Of a stretch of 64,000 nucleotides of DNA, positions 18,796 through 31,852 are shown in pieces (position 1 is the stretch's first letter; every line of letters begins with the position of its first letter). The position numbers and the translations under genes are program-made. The stretch is from contig NZ_NHOU01000002.1 in assembly GCF_002179555.1 (NCBI RefSeq), forward strand, positions 124,001 to 188,000, read 5' to 3'. Source of the stretch: Salinicola salarius. GTDB lineage: Bacteria > Pseudomonadota > Gammaproteobacteria > Pseudomonadales > Halomonadaceae. The notes beneath the pieces are model-generated. The model was not told the origin of the DNA, did not search any database, and saw only the letters and a program-made list of their open reading frames with translations.

Positions 18796-21700
18796 TGGGC
18801 ACTTTCCAGGTTGATGTTCGGCGAGGACCAGGGGCCCTCGATGCGATAGTAAATCTGCGTTGCCCGATCCAGCCAGCGGCCGAACAGCTGGTCGAAGACG
18901 AATAGGCCAACGCCGACCTGCGGCGCGCCGGCCATGACCGCGACAAGCGGCAGATTCTGGCTTACGGGAACGGTGATCCCGAGGCGCTGATCCAGCGTCT
19001 GGCGGTTGAGATCGACGCTGCCGGCCAGCGTGAACCGCGTCGCGGTGCCATCGATCACGATCGGCCCTTCGGTCTGCAGACGCCCGTTGTACAGGGTAGC
19101 GCTGCCCTTGAGGCCATTGAAAGAGGTACCGCCGCTGGTGACGTCGGAGAAGTCCAGTTGCAGGCGCCGCAGGATATTGTCGAGGTTGAAAAGCCCCACC
19201 AGCTTGGCCCCGGACGAATGGATCTGACGCAGCCGCCCGTTGCTCATCGTGGCCTGGACCCGCCCCGTCGACAGCGGCAGGGCAAACTGCCAGGGCGCGC
19301 CCGGCCAGGATAGCTGGAGATCGACCTTGGCGCTTTCACTGGTGATCGGCACCTGCTGATCCAGCACACGGAACACGCTCCCGACATCGCCGCCGTTGGC
19401 CTGCAACCGGGCCCGGCTCAGGCTCGCGCTCCCGGCGGCCTCCCAGTCGAGCGATCCCGACAGATCCAGCTCGCCCAGGGAAAGCGTCAATGGCTCGACG
19501 GTCAGGCGTTGCTCGTCGGCCCGCCAGGTCGCTTCCAACGGCCCGAATCGCTGCCCCTGACGCTCGAGCTCCGCGATACGCACGTGGCCCGCCGGTGCCT
19601 TGGCCAGTTCCGCAGGCAGCGCAATCGGATGAGGTGCGGTTTCGATCGCCTCCATCAGGCTAGAGGAATCCTCCGCTCCCTTGTCGTCGGGCGTCAACGC
19701 ATCGAGATTGAGCCGCTGCAGATCGACATCGATCGGCATCGCCGACTCCGACTGCCAGCTTGCCTCGCCAGCGGCGATGCCGCCATCGAGCGAAAGCCGC
19801 CAACCATCGGAAAGCGGCGCGGCGTCGACCTGCAAGCCCCCGAGACAACGGCCTTTTACTAGGACGCATGGCGTCGACAGTGCCACCCGTTTGAGCCCGC
19901 CACCATCGCTCACAGGCTGGGCGTCTGGGTTGTCGGCGTCGTTTTCGAGCGTGGTCTCGAGGCGGTTTTCTGGCGCCGAAGCCGCATCGGTAGCCTCCAG
20001 TTGGGTCAGCGCCTGAACCCACCGCTGCGTATCTACGCGGTCCGGACGCCACAGCACATACCAGCCCGGCTCGCTGGGCCAGGCCGCCTGTTTGCCCGGC
20101 CACCCTTCCAGCCATACCTGCCCCTGGGCCTGATCCTCGATCGTTCGCCAGCGCGCACGCCCCCAGCTCCCTAGCGTCACGCTGCCGGTACCCGCGGCGA
20201 TATCGGCATCGATTGTCAGGGCTTCTTCGGACTTGGGCACTTTACCGAATGGCGGCGGCAGCGCTATTTCCAGCCCCTGCAGATCGCTACGCAGTGTCAG
20301 GCTGGCACCGTTCTTGGAGTCGCCCTGATCGTCGAAGTCCATGCTGGCCTGATAGGGGAAGGAACCGCTCAGCAGACCGTCGACACGGCCCAGACCGGCC
20401 CACTCGAGTAGCCCGCCCCCCTGAACCTCTCCTTCGAACGCAATACCGCTGGAGCCATTCTGGTAGCCACCGATGTTGAAGTGAGCCTGGGTCGGCCCAT
20501 CGAAAGCCCGGGCGTTCAGATTCCCCGTGACGTAGTCCTCGCCTTTTTCACGACGATAACGCAAGTCGCCGCCGATATCGGCCAGCGTCAGTTGCAGCTC
20601 GGGAAAGGTCAGCCTCTTCGCGTCGATCTGCCCCTGGATGTCGACTGCCATGTCGGTCTCGGCATCGCTCCCGTCGGTCATCGGCATGGCGACATGGAGC
20701 CTCGCATTGACCGCGCCCTCGCTCTGCCAGCGTCCAAACGTTTCGCTCATCGATTCCAACGGTGCGTGAGCCAGAAAATCGAGCACGCCGCCGCTACTGC
20801 CATCGACGTCGCCATCGATGGTCAGCTGCTTGTCGGCCAGCTTGACCACGGCGTTTCGCGTCGTCAGGCCATGGCTGGTGGCGTGCTCGATATCGGCATC
20901 GAGATTCATGTTTTCCATCTGCAGGTGGCCGTAGACCCGCTCCAGCGCCGGCCACTCCGGTGCGTACTGCAGTCGCCCGTCGGCAACGTCCAGCGACAGC
21001 GTGAAGTAGTCGTCCGGGTTGACGAACATCTTCCCTTCCGGCGCCTCCTTGTCGCTCAAGGTGACCGATAGCCCCAGCTTTCCCTGCTTGACGATGCCGC
21101 CGATATCACCGCCGAACCACTCGCGCAGCTGCTCGTCGTCGATCACTCGCGTCGGCAGCCACGACAGCACTCGCGAGTTTCGTGCATCGGCATTGGCAAA
21201 GGCGAGATCGAGGAGGAAGGTGCCGGGCTTGTCCTGGGCATCGTAGAGCGTCAGTCCGAATCGCCCCTCGGCACTGGCGCCACGCCACCCCGCCTCGAGA
21301 TTCTCGCCGCTGATGACGGCGCCCTGCTGCGTCAATTCGAAGTCGATCTGACCACTGGCATGAGAGAGATCCAGAGGGTCGGCGTAGACGATGGGGATCG
21401 AGAACTGCGTCGAGTCATTCCCGGCAAAAGAGACCGTGCCGCCACGCCCGCGAAAGGTGACCCACGCATCGACAGGGCCGCCGCCGGGGATCTCGTTCCA
21501 GGCCGTTACCGAGGCCCCCTCGAGGGCACTCTGCGCGTACCACTCTCCCTGATCCTGCCCCACTTCGAAGCCGGCAACGTGACCGCGCGGGTCGAGCTGT
21601 ATCAAGGTCTGGGAAAGCTCGAAAGGCAGCGGCAGATAGCGCAGGTAATCCGTCATGCCCGCCAGGTCGAAAGGTGCGCTGCGCAGCCGCCAGCCGCTGT

Positions 21701-22796
21701 CGGTGGACCGCGCCTGCAACTGCTGCGGCCAATCGATCGCCGCCAGCCCGGCGTGGGAGAGTTTCAGGCCATCCAGCCAGGCCTGCCAGTGACCGTCCGC
21801 TCGCCGCTGTAGTCCGGCATCGAGGCCCAGCTGCGTCAGCGTCTCGGAGATTTCATTGCTGGTGTCGACCACTCGGAGGGTTGGGATATCCATGGACAGA
21901 CGACCATCGCGCAGCCCGCCATCACGCCATGCGCCCGTCACGGACGCCTGCCCGTCGATCAGGCCCAGCGCCTTCGGCCAGCCCGAACTCGCCACCGCCA
22001 GCGCCGGCGACAGTGCAGCCAGATCGAGCTTTCCGGCGAAGCGCGCCTCGGGATGGCTGGCGCCGCCGGGCGTATCCGCTCCAGTGCCCGTCTCCTGGTC
22101 GCCGCTCTCGATCGTCAGATGCAGCTGTCCGGCGTTTTCGTCACTGGCATTCAGCGAGGCCTGAATCGACGCCTGACTGCCTCGACTGGCCAGCGTCAGC
22201 CGGGATACCGCCACCCGCGCCTGCTCGCGCTGTCCATCCTGCTCGCGCGGCCCATGCAGCACCAGCGTGACATCCTCGAACGTCGCCTGCTGGCGCATCA
22301 GCGTGCGCAACCAGCCATCGACGCCGAGTGACGATGAGGACTTCGAATCGTCGGGCCCGCCGAACCAGCGGCTGCCCGCGCCATCCGGCCACGCCCACTG
22401 GCCATCGGCGGTCTGGTAGAGATGCAGCGTCATGCCGGCGACCTCGCCTTCCCGAATCACCGGCGCGCCCAGTTGCCAGCTCGCCAGCGTCTCGAGACGA
22501 CCTGCCGCGTGGTTGATACTGAGCAGTGGCCGTCCACTTTCGCTCGTCAAGCGGAGATCGTCGACTGCCAGGCGGGGATTCCAGTGGCGAACTGCCAGCG
22601 ACAGCCGGCCGAGTTCGGCCTGGGCATCGAGCTGATGTTCCAGCGTCGAGGCAAGCCAGGGACTTAGCCGGTCGATCTGCCACGCCGCCAGTCGAACGCC
22701 GGTCGAGAGCACGGCGACGACGATGGCGACGAGAGCGACCAGCATCAGCAGCCAGCGCCATGTCAGTCGCAAACGAGTGATCCACGGACGGCTCAT
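18792..22796 (-). CDS. yhdP: YhdP, AsmA-like envelope phospholipid transport protein
   Basis: A 1334-residue protein with one N-terminal membrane helix (about residues 12-32) and a very long periplasmic part made of DUF3971 and AsmA-like beta-rich repeats. In E. coli YhdP works with TamB and YdbH in moving phospholipid to the outer membrane, complementing the retrograde Mla system encoded at the start of this window. The C-terminal [20 protein letters not shown] and [20 protein letters not shown] segments are conserved. Length is near the E. coli protein (1266). It lies between rng and tldD, its usual place, with 4 bp between rng stop and its start. Confidence 0.93.
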   Translation of the reverse strand: MSRPWITRLRLTWRWLLMLVALVAIVVAVLSTGVRLAAWQIDRLSPWLASTLEHQLDAQAELGRLSLAVRHWNPRLAVDDLRLTSESGRPLLSINHAAGRLETLASWQLGAPVIREGEVAGMTLHLYQTADGQWAWPDGAGSRWFGGPDDSKSSSSLGVDGWLRTLMRQQATFEDVTLVLHGPREQDGQREQARVAVSRLTLASRGSQASIQASLNASDENAGQLHLTIESGDQETGTGADTPGGASHPEARFAGKLDLAALSPALAVASSGWPKALGLIDGQASVTGAWRDGGLRDGRLSMDIPTLRVVDTSNEISETLTQLGLDAGLQRRADGHWQAWLDGLKLSHAGLAAIDWPQQLQARSTDSGWRLRSAPFDLAGMTDYLRYLPLPFELSQTLIQLDPRGHVAGFEVGQDQGEWYAQSALEGASVTAWNEIPGGGPVDAWVTFRGRGGTVSFAGNDSTQFSIPIVYADPLDLSHASGQIDFELTQQGAVISGENLEAGWRGASAEGRFGLTLYDAQDKPGTFLLDLAFANADARNSRVLSWLPTRVIDDEQLREWFGGDIGGIVKQGKLGLSVTLSDKEAPEGKMFVNPDDYFTLSLDVADGRLQYAPEWPALERVYGHLQMENMNLDADIEHATSHGLTTRNAVVKLADKQLTIDGDVDGSSGGVLDFLAHAPLESMSETFGRWQSEGAVNARLHVAMPMTDGSDAETDMAVDIQGQIDAKRLTFPELQLTLADIGGDLRYRREKGEDYVTGNLNARAFDGPTQAHFNIGGYQNGSSGIAFEGEVQGGGLLEWAGLGRVDGLLSGSFPYQASMDFDDQGDSKNGASLTLRSDLQGLEIALPPPFGKVPKSEEALTIDADIAAGTGSVTLGSWGRARWRTIEDQAQGQVWLEGWPGKQAAWPSEPGWYVLWRPDRVDTQRWVQALTQLEATDAASAPENRLETTLENDADNPDAQPVSDGGGLKRVALSTPCVLVKGRCLGGLQVDAAPLSDGWRLSLDGGIAAGEASWQSESAMPIDVDLQRLNLDALTPDDKGAEDSSSLMEAIETAPHPIALPAELAKAPAGHVRIAELERQGQRFGPLEATWRADEQRLTVEPLTLSLGELDLSGSLDWEAAGSASLSRARLQANGGDVGSVFRVLDQQVPITSESAKVDLQLSWPGAPWQFALPLSTGRVQATMSNGRLRQIHSSGAKLVGLFNLDNILRRLQLDFSDVTSGGTSFNGLKGSATLYNGRLQTEGPIVIDGTATRFTLAGSVDLNRQTLDQRLGITVPVSQNLPLVAVMAGAPQVGVGLFVFDQLFGRWLDRATQIYYRIEGPWSSPNINLESAQ

Positions 22797-22800
22797 CGGC

Positions 22801-24276
22801 TCACATCAGTACGATGTCGTACTGTTCCTGGGAATAGTGGGCCTCGACCTGAAAGCGGATGGTCTTGCCGATGAAGGACTCGAGATCGGCCACGGCGGCG
22901 GACTCCTCGTCCAGCAGACGATCAACCACGGATTGCGATGCCAGCACCATGTAGGTTTCCGGCGAATAGGCACGCTCTTCGCGCAGAATCTCGCGGAAGA
23001 TTTCGTAGCAGACCGTCTCCGGCGTCTTCAGCGAGCCGCGCCCCAGACAGGTCGGACAGGGTTCGCACAACGTCTGCTCGAGGCTCTCTCGGGTGCGCTT
23101 GCGGGTCAGCTGCACCAGGCCCAGTTCGGTAACGCCGGTCAGCTTGTTCTTGGCGTGATCCCGCTCCAGCGACTTCTCGAGCACGCGCAGCACCTGACGC
23201 TGATGCTCCAGCTCTTCCATGTCGATGAAATCGATGATGATGATGCCGCCGAGGTTGCGCAGCCGCAGCTGGCGGGCGATGGCGGTGGCCGCTTCGAGGT
23301 TGGTCTTGAAGATGGTCTCTTCGAGATTGCGATGGCCGACATAGCCGCCGGTATTGACGTCGATGGTGGTCATCGCCTCGGTCTGGTCGATGACCAGATA
23401 TCCTCCGGACTTGAGCTGCACCTTGCGCCCCAGTGCCTTCTGGATCTCGTCCTCGACGCTGTAGAGATCGAAGATCGGCCGCTCGCCGGGATAGTATTCG
23501 ATGCGCGACTCCATCGTCGGCATGAACTCCCGGGCGAACTCCTTGAGCTTGAAGTAGTTCTCGCGGGAGTCGATGCGCACCTTCTCGATCTGGTCCCGCA
23601 TCACGTCGCGAAGAGTGCGAATGAACAGCGGCAGATCGTCGTAGATCGGCGTCGCGACCGGCGCCGTGGTGCGTCGCTCGGCGATCTTCTGCCACAGACG
23701 CTGCAGAAAGACCATGTCGGCGAACAGCTCTTCCTGGCCGACGCCTTCGGCGGCGGTGCGAATGATGAAGCCACCGCAGCCCTCGTCCGGCAGCTCGGCC
23801 TTGCCACTCTCGACCAGGGCCTTCAGTCGCTCGCGCTCGGTATCGTCCTCGATGCGCTGCGACACGCCGACATGGGGCGAATCCGGCATGTAGACGAGAT
23901 AGCGGGAAGGAATGGAGAGATGGGTCGTCAGCCGCGCGCCCTTGGAACCGATGGGGTCCTTGGTGACTTGGACCACCAGCGGCTGCCCGGCGTGGAGCAG
24001 ATGACTGATGGAGGCCGGCTCATCGCGCACCGAATCGTGCGGCGCATCCGGCGGCAGCACTTCGTTGACGTGGATGAACGCCGCGCGTTCGAGTCCGATA
24101 TCGATGAAGGCGGCCTGCATGCCCGGCAACACGCGAACGACCTTGCCCTTGTAGATATTGCCGACGATACCGCGGCGTCGGCTGCGTTCGATGAAGGCTT
24201 CCTGCAGCACGCCGTTTTCCACCACGGCAACCCGCGTCTCCATCGGCGTCAGATTGATCAGTACTTCACCGCTCAT
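22801..24276 (-). CDS. rng: Ribonuclease G
   Basis: RNase G is an endoribonuclease that trims the 5' end of 16S rRNA and some mRNAs. The 491-residue protein has an S1 domain (about 35-130), an RNase H-like catalytic domain with Asp306 (TTIDVNTG) and Asp349 (IIIIDFIDME), matching RNase E Asp303 and Asp346, and a zinc-link CEPCPTC at 404-410. It lacks the long C-terminal degradosome scaffold of RNase E. The gene precedes yhdP and tldD on the same strand. The upstream gap to maf holds intergenic repeats. Confidence 0.95.
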   Translation of the reverse strand: MSGEVLINLTPMETRVAVVENGVLQEAFIERSRRRGIVGNIYKGKVVRVLPGMQAAFIDIGLERAAFIHVNEVLPPDAPHDSVRDEPASISHLLHAGQPLVVQVTKDPIGSKGARLTTHLSIPSRYLVYMPDSPHVGVSQRIEDDTERERLKALVESGKAELPDEGCGGFIIRTAAEGVGQEELFADMVFLQRLWQKIAERRTTAPVATPIYDDLPLFIRTLRDVMRDQIEKVRIDSRENYFKLKEFAREFMPTMESRIEYYPGERPIFDLYSVEDEIQKALGRKVQLKSGGYLVIDQTEAMTTIDVNTGGYVGHRNLEETIFKTNLEAATAIARQLRLRNLGGIIIIDFIDMEELEHQRQVLRVLEKSLERDHAKNKLTGVTELGLVQLTRKRTRESLEQTLCEPCPTCLGRGSLKTPETVCYEIFREILREERAYSPETYMVLASQSVVDRLLDEESAAVADLESFIGKTIRFQVEAHYSQEQYDIVLM

Positions 24277-24394
24277 GCGGGCATCCTTGTCAGAACCTGC
24301 CTACGATCTGCTGCGCGTCGGCCAAACATTGTTGAGTCGGAGCTTCGCGGAGACAACAGCCGGAGGCTGGCCCGTAGGGCGAGCGAAGCGAGGC

Positions 24395-24501
24395 AAACAC
24401 TTTCGGAATGCTCATTTAACCCCATGTAAACTCCGCATCCTAAAGTGTTTTCGCCCCGAATTATCCAGAATCGAGACTCTAGCTCGCGAGATCGTAAACA
24501 G
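24395..24501. repeat. Intergenic repeat element, copy 1 (rng-maf gap)
   Basis: AAACACTTT (24395-24403) and AAAGTGTTT (24442-24450) form an inverted repeat that continues imperfectly inward (CGGAATGC versus GCATCC). A further 30 bp on is TAGCTCGCGAGATCGTAAAC (24480-24499, then AG). The same AAAGTGTTT and TAGGTCGCGAG...AAACAG arrangement recurs in the prmA-dusB gap, so this looks like a dispersed family. The 257-bp gap contains no gene. Confidence 0.55.
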
Positions 24502-24533
24502 ATTCTTGCGAGTTGTTGGGGCCATGCTCGAGA

Positions 24534-25148
24534 TTATGACACAGCCCCGACACCATCCCACAAGGCGATGCCCTGAGCGCGCAGGAGTCCCGCCGTCTCG
24601 TAAAGCGGCAGCCCGACGACCGCGGAATAGCTTCCCTCCAGCCGTTCGACGAAGATGGCCGCGTGTCCCTGGATCGCGTAGCCGCCGGCCTTGTCCGCCG
24701 GCTCTCCCGTCGCCCAGTAGGCGGCCATTTCCGCCTCGTCGATTCGGCGCATGGATACGCGAGTGGCAACGAGACAGTCACGCATGCCGTGGGCGCCGAT
24801 CACCGCCACGGACGAGAGTACGCGATGGGTCCGCCCGGACAGCGTCGCCAGCATCTCGCGGGCGTGCGCCTCGTCGTTCGGCTTGCCGAAAATGGCACCA
24901 TCGCAGACCACCACGGTGTCCGCACCCAGCGTCGGCAACGAACTGCCGACATGGCCCGCCTTGGCCTTCTCGCGGGCCAGCCGGGAAACGAAGTCCTCGG
25001 GCGATTCACCCTCGCGGCGCGACTCGTCGATATCCGCGGGTGAGACCTCGACGGCAACACCGATCGAGGCCAGCAGCTCGCGCCGACGCGGCGAGGCCGA
25101 TGCCAGGCGCAGGACAGCCCGGGAAGTGGATTGAAGAAAGGAGGCCAT
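24534..25148 (-). CDS. maf: Maf-family nucleotide pyrophosphatase
   Basis: Maf proteins hydrolyse non-canonical or modified nucleoside triphosphates to monophosphates. The start at 25148 (MASFLQSTSRAVLRLASASP) has GAGGA 5 bp upstream and gives 204 residues; the open frame runs further upstream over mreD, but that is not Maf. Motifs SASPRRRELL, TLGADTVVVCDG and KAGGYAIQGHAA are intact. It lies next to mreD, as in many gammaproteobacteria (mreBCD-maf-rng), and on the same strand. Whether it prefers dTTP/UTP (YhdE) or other substrates cannot be told, but the location fits YhdE. Confidence 0.93.
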   Translation of the reverse strand: MASFLQSTSRAVLRLASASPRRRELLASIGVAVEVSPADIDESRREGESPEDFVSRLAREKAKAGHVGSSLPTLGADTVVVCDGAIFGKPNDEAHAREMLATLSGRTHRVLSSVAVIGAHGMRDCLVATRVSMRRIDEAEMAAYWATGEPADKAGGYAIQGHAAIFVERLEGSYSAVVGLPLYETAGLLRAQGIALWDGVGAVS

Positions 25149-25252
25149 CGTGATTCCTCGTCGGAAACCTGAGAGTTTTCGGGCCGCGGCGGCACCGCAG
25201 CCGAGAAACGCCGATCGGGCCGGAGGCGCCTCGACAGCGCCGATTGCCGAAC

Positions 25253-25738
25253 CTAACCGATACCCAGCCGGCGCCTCACCGCCTGCATCATGGTGAAGAG
25301 CCACGGCCACAGCAGAGACCCGATCAGCGCCGGCAGCAGGAATTCCAGGCTGACGGAGATCGGCCCGAAGATCGTGCGCAGCCACTGTTCCACCAACTGC
25401 GCGATACCCAGGAGGATGAACACCAGCACCGCCTGCTGCCAGATCGAATAGACCCGAAAGCGCTGATAGAGCAGCAGGAAAAGATAGGCCAATAGCGAGA
25501 GCACCAGTGCATTCTGCCCCAGCGGCGCGCCCTCGATCAGATCGAGCATCAGGCCCAGCACGAACCCATGCAGCACACCGACCCGCTGCGGCGTGGCGAC
25601 ACACCAGTAGGCCAGCAGCACACCCAGCCAGTCCGGACGCCATACCAGCCAGGCATCCGGCAGCGGCATCACCTGCAGGCAGAGCGCCAGCAGCAGCGTG
25701 AACCAGACGAAGAGATAACCGAAAGGCCCCATGCTCAC
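25253..25738 (-). CDS. mreD: Rod shape-determining protein MreD
   Basis: MreD is a small inner-membrane protein of the elongasome. The 161-residue protein is almost entirely hydrophobic with about five membrane helices, beginning GYLFVWFTLLLALCLQVMPL and including the conserved RPDWLGVLLAYW and GFVLGLMLDLIEGAPLGQNA segments. Its start overlaps the mreC stop by 4 bp. The gene ends the mreBCD operon; maf follows after 104 bp. Confidence 0.94.
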   Translation of the reverse strand: MSMGPFGYLFVWFTLLLALCLQVMPLPDAWLVWRPDWLGVLLAYWCVATPQRVGVLHGFVLGLMLDLIEGAPLGQNALVLSLLAYLFLLLYQRFRVYSIWQQAVLVFILLGIAQLVEQWLRTIFGPISVSLEFLLPALIGSLLWPWLFTMMQAVRRRLGIG

Positions 25739-26712
25739 TCCTGCTCCGTCGACTGCAGCATCAGCGCGGCGGTCAACGCCGCTTCACTGATACGATTGGC
25801 GTCGGGGTGCGCCGGATCGCCCGGCCAGACCACCTGCCGCGCCATGCGCTCCGGTCCGCTGAGGTTCTCGTCGGGACGCTCGGGGGGAAACAGCAGCAGG
25901 AAGTAGCGCGATCGCTCCGGCTGGGCAATCGGCTCGGCCGACACCTCCATGAATGCCTGGCTCGACTCGCGCTTGACCTCGTCGACTCGAGCCACCGGAT
26001 ATCCCTGCGGGAAACGCCCTCCTAGACCGGAAGTCACCAGCAAATCGCCTTCGCGAATGTCCGCCGTGGCCGGCACGCTGGGAATATTGAGCGTATCGAG
26101 TTGGCCGGTGCCCTGAGCGATGAAGCGCAGACCGTTACGATTGATCTCCACCGGCACGGCGTGGTTGGCATCGGCCACCATCAGCACGCGACTGGTATAG
26201 GCGGATACCGATACCACCTGACCGATCAGTCCAGAGGCGTCCATCACCGGCTGGCCGATGTAGACGCTGTCGCGGCGACCGCGATTGATCACCATCTGCT
26301 GGGTGAACGGATCGGAGTCCAGCGACAGCAGCTCGGCAGTGATGTAGGGCACATCGGCAGGATTGGGCGCGTTCAGCAGCTCGCGCAGGTGGATGTTCTC
26401 GGCGGTCAGGCTCGCCATGCGCTGCACGCGGTTGGAGAGCGTCAACAGCTGCTCGCGCAGCCGCCCGTTCTCGTCGATCAGCGCCTGCTGATCGGAGATC
26501 GCCATGGCGCTCCAGCGCATACCCTCACTCGGCAGCGCCACCAACCACTGAATGGGCGCCACGACCGTGGTCAAATGAGAACGCGCCGTCTCCACCGCAC
26601 TGAAGCGATGTTCGGCAAACATCAGCCCGAATGCCAGCACCGCACACAACAGCATGCGGTACGTCGGTATCGGGCCGTAGGAAAACAGCGGTTTGATAGG
26701 CCTCACCCCCAC
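25735..26712 (-). CDS. mreC: Rod shape-determining protein MreC
   Basis: MreC is a bitopic periplasmic scaffold linking MreB filaments to cell-wall synthases (RodA, PBP2). The 325-residue protein has a short cytosolic N terminus (MGVRPIKPLFSYGP), a membrane helix (about 20-38), a coiled coil (about 70-110, NGRLREQLLTLSNRVQRM) and the beta-rich MreC domain. It lies 51 bp after mreB and overlaps mreD by 4 bp. Length is in the family range. A C-terminal tail of about 40 residues beyond the conserved core is variable. Confidence 0.95.
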   Translation of the reverse strand: MGVRPIKPLFSYGPIPTYRMLLCAVLAFGLMFAEHRFSAVETARSHLTTVVAPIQWLVALPSEGMRWSAMAISDQQALIDENGRLREQLLTLSNRVQRMASLTAENIHLRELLNAPNPADVPYITAELLSLDSDPFTQQMVINRGRRDSVYIGQPVMDASGLIGQVVSVSAYTSRVLMVADANHAVPVEINRNGLRFIAQGTGQLDTLNIPSVPATADIREGDLLVTSGLGGRFPQGYPVARVDEVKRESSQAFMEVSAEPIAQPERSRYFLLLFPPERPDENLSGPERMARQVVWPGDPAHPDANRISEAALTAALMLQSTEQE

Positions 26713-26763
26713 CTACCGTGGACGGATGGCGCCACCCGGCGGCTTCATCCGTCGCGGCTGGCC

Positions 26764-28071
<1,308 letters not shown>

Positions 28072-28362
28072 ATGGCAATCGAACACTCGGACGTGTTGCG
28101 CGCAGCGCATCTGGCACGCCTGGGTCTCAACAGCGACGCCGAAGCGGCCGGCTATGTCGACGACCTGACCCGGATTCTTGAAATGGTCGACCGCCTGCAG
28201 GCCGTGGACACCGAAGGCGTAGCCCCCCTGTCTCATCCGCTCGACGCCACTCAGCGTCTGCGACCGGACGAAGTCACCGAGACCAACCAGCGCGAAACCT
28301 TCCAGGCCTGCGCGCCGGAAACGGCCGATGGTCTCTATCTGGTACCGCGCGTCGTCGAATAA
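28072..28362 (+). CDS. gatC: Glutamyl-tRNA(Gln)/aspartyl-tRNA(Asn) amidotransferase subunit C
   Basis: GatC is the small linker subunit of the GatCAB complex, which amidates misacylated Glu-tRNA(Gln) and/or Asp-tRNA(Asn). The start at 28072 ([20 protein letters not shown]) matches the family N terminus and gives 96 residues; an in-frame ATG at 28045 lacks similarity. The C-terminal [20 protein letters not shown] stretch is conserved. The stop codon lies inside the first unit of a 26-bp tandem repeat that fills the gap to gatA. Confidence 0.95.
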   Translation: MAIEHSDVLRAAHLARLGLNSDAEAAGYVDDLTRILEMVDRLQAVDTEGVAPLSHPLDATQRLRPDEVTETNQRETFQACAPETADGLYLVPRVVE

Positions 28363-28477
28363 GTTCGACGCTATGAGTAGCCGAATAAGTTCGACGCCGT
28401 GAATAGCCGAACGAGTTCGACGTCATGAACCGACAAACAAGTTCGACGCCGATGGCGAGACGATCAGGTTCGGCGCC
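28356..28477 (+). repeat. 26-bp tandem repeat between gatC and gatA, about 4.5 copies
   Basis: Units start at 28356, 28382, 28408, 28434 (27 bp) and 28461 (partial to 28477). Each begins CGAATAAGTTCGACG or a variant; similarity decays rightward. The first unit includes the last codons and TAA stop of gatC. Copies contain the small inverted repeat CGAA-N4-TTCG, so the transcript could form a string of short hairpins between the two cistrons. Confidence 0.85.
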
Positions 28478-28548
28478 ACTTCTTCGATGGGCCGGCACCA
28501 TTCGCCCCCCATTCTGCGTAGCGATTTGATTCAGGGAACTGCGACCCC

Positions 28549-30005
28549 ATGCACCATATGACGCTCACAGAGCTCGCCAAAGGGCTCAAGGCCGGCGACT
28601 TTTCCAGTCGAGAGCTGACCACCAGCCTGCTCGACCGCATCGAGCGGCTGGATGGCGACATCAACAGCTTCATTACCGTCACTCGTGACCAGGCGCTGAG
28701 CGCCGCCGATGCCGCCGACCAGGCCCGCGCCAAGGGCGATTCACGGGCGCTCGCCGGCCTGCCCCTGGCGATCAAGGACATCTTCTGTACCCAGGGCATC
28801 CGTACCAGCTGCGGTTCGAAGATGCTCGACAACTTCCAGGCGCCCTACAACGCCACGGTGGTCGAGAAACTCGAAGCCGCCGGCATGATCAGCCTCGGCA
28901 AGACCAATATGGACGAGTTCGCCATGGGCTCGTCGAACGAATCGAGCTTCTACGGCCCGGTGAAGAATCCGTGGGACCGCACCGCCGTACCGGGCGGCTC
29001 GTCCGGCGGCAGTGCCGCCGCCATCGCTGCCGGCCTGGCCCCCGCCGCGCTGGGCACCGACACCGGCGGCTCGATTCGCCAGCCCGCCGCCTTCTGCGGC
29101 ATTACCGGGCTCAAACCGACCTACGGCCGCGTCTCCCGCTACGGCATGATCGCGTTCGCCTCGAGTCTCGACCAGGGCGGCCCGATGGCCCGGAGCGCGG
29201 AAGACTGCGCCCACCTGCTGGGCGCCATCGCCGGGCATGACCTGCGCGACTCCACCAGCGTCGCCCGCGTGGTGCCGGACTATCTCGCCGAGCTGGACGC
29301 CCCGCTGGACGGACTCAAGATCGGCCTGCCCAAAGAGTATTTCGGCAACGGGCTCGATGCCGAGGTCGAAAGCGCCATCCGCGAGGCGATTCGCGTCTAC
29401 GAATCCCTCGGCGCCAAGGTGTGCGAGGTGAGCCTGCCGCACACGCATCTGGCCGTCCCGGCCTACTACGTCATCGCCCCGGCGGAAGCCTCCTCCAACC
29501 TATCGCGCTACGACGGCGTGCGCTTCGGCCATCGCTGCGAGAATCCGGTCGATCTCGAGGATCTCTACAAGCGTACCCGCGCCGAGGGCTTCGGTGACGA
29601 GGTCAAGCGCCGAATTCTGATCGGCACCCACACTCTGTCCGAAGGTTTTTTCGACGCCTACTACCGCAAGGCCCAGCAGGTTCGCCGCCTGATCCGGCAG
29701 GACTTCGTGGACGCCTTCGAGGAGGTCGACGTCCTGATGGGGCCGGCCGCACCAACGCCGGCATTCGACCTGGGCGCCAAGAAGGACCCGGTCTCGATGT
29801 ACCTGCAGGATATCTACACCATCGCCATCAACCTGGCCGGCATTCCGGGTATAAGCGTGCCGGCCGGGTTCGCCGGCAAGCGCCCGATCGGCCTGCAGAT
29901 CCTCGGCCAGCATTTCGCCGAAAGCCAACTGCTCAACGTGGCCCATCAGTTCCAGCAGGCGACGGACTGGCACCGTCGGCACCCGACCGATCAGGAGACA
30001 ACCTA

Positions 30006-30006
<1 letters not shown>
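28549..30006 (+). CDS. gatA: Glutamyl-tRNA(Gln)/aspartyl-tRNA(Asn) amidotransferase subunit A
   Basis: GatA releases ammonia from glutamine for the transamidation. The 485-residue protein is an amidase-signature enzyme with the Ser-cis-Ser-Lys triad Lys76 (LPLAIKDIF), Ser151 ([11 protein letters not shown]) and Ser175 ([11 protein letters not shown]). AGGGA at 28533-28537 supports the ATG at 28549; Met4 is an alternative. It overlaps gatB by 1 bp (TAATG). The presence of GatCAB means tRNA(Gln) and/or tRNA(Asn) may be charged indirectly, or that it coexists with direct synthetases elsewhere. Confidence 0.97.
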
Positions 30007-31457
<1,451 letters not shown>

Positions 31458-31486
31458 GCGCCGTAGCGACCAGCCAACACTGAAAG

Positions 31487-31516
31487 AGAGGCCGACGGTG
31501 AAAGCCGCCGGCCTCT
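31487..31516 (+). terminator. Terminator-like hairpin after gatB
   Basis: Arms 31487-31498 and 31505-31516 (AGAGGCCGACGG / CCGCCGGCCTCT) pair over 12 positions with one A-C mismatch around a 6-nt loop. No T-run follows, but it is the only strong hairpin after gatCAB. Confidence 0.6.
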
Positions 31517-31852
31517 GTGGGTATTCATGATCGTCAGTCTTCGGTGACTGCCAGCGTTTTACCCTTCATCTCGCTGCCCGCCTTTTCCTGCCATCCGCTT
31601 CACTTCCCCTCTTCTCACTATTCGCTTCGGTTTATTCTTCGCGTCGTTTCACTGTCTGCCTCGTTTCATGACTCGTCTCGTTTCATGGCCCGAGGACTAT
31701 CGACACGAGTATCACGCCAACTTTGGCGCTCGATGAGCTACGCCAAAAGTCGTATTCAGCAAAACCAAAGCCCCCTGCCACGAAAGACAGATTTCGCCGG
31801 GAATCGAGTCCGGCCATGCTAGCGACACCTTACGAGACTGGTGGATAGCCTC
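31517..31852. other. Non-coding gap before the itaconate-type cluster
   Basis: About 336 bp without a credible gene. The plus strand is strongly pyrimidine-biased between 31590 and 31690 (many CTTC/TTTC runs), with CTCGTTTCATG occurring twice (31653-31663 and 31676-31686). It must hold the promoter of the catabolic genes that start at 31853, but no clear -35/-10 pair or palindromic operator was found. No LysR-type regulator gene is present, although in Pseudomonas one adjoins the comparable cluster. Confidence 0.5.

Noticed and set aside
22723-24429. A 568-codon open frame on the plus strand
   Set aside because: It lies antisense to rng, whose protein is complete with all catalytic residues. 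The plus-strand product is rich in His, Asp and Arg without domain features.
28356-28477. Possible CRISPR array between gatC and gatA
   Set aside because: Units are contiguous 26-bp tandem repeats without spacers, and no cas genes are present.
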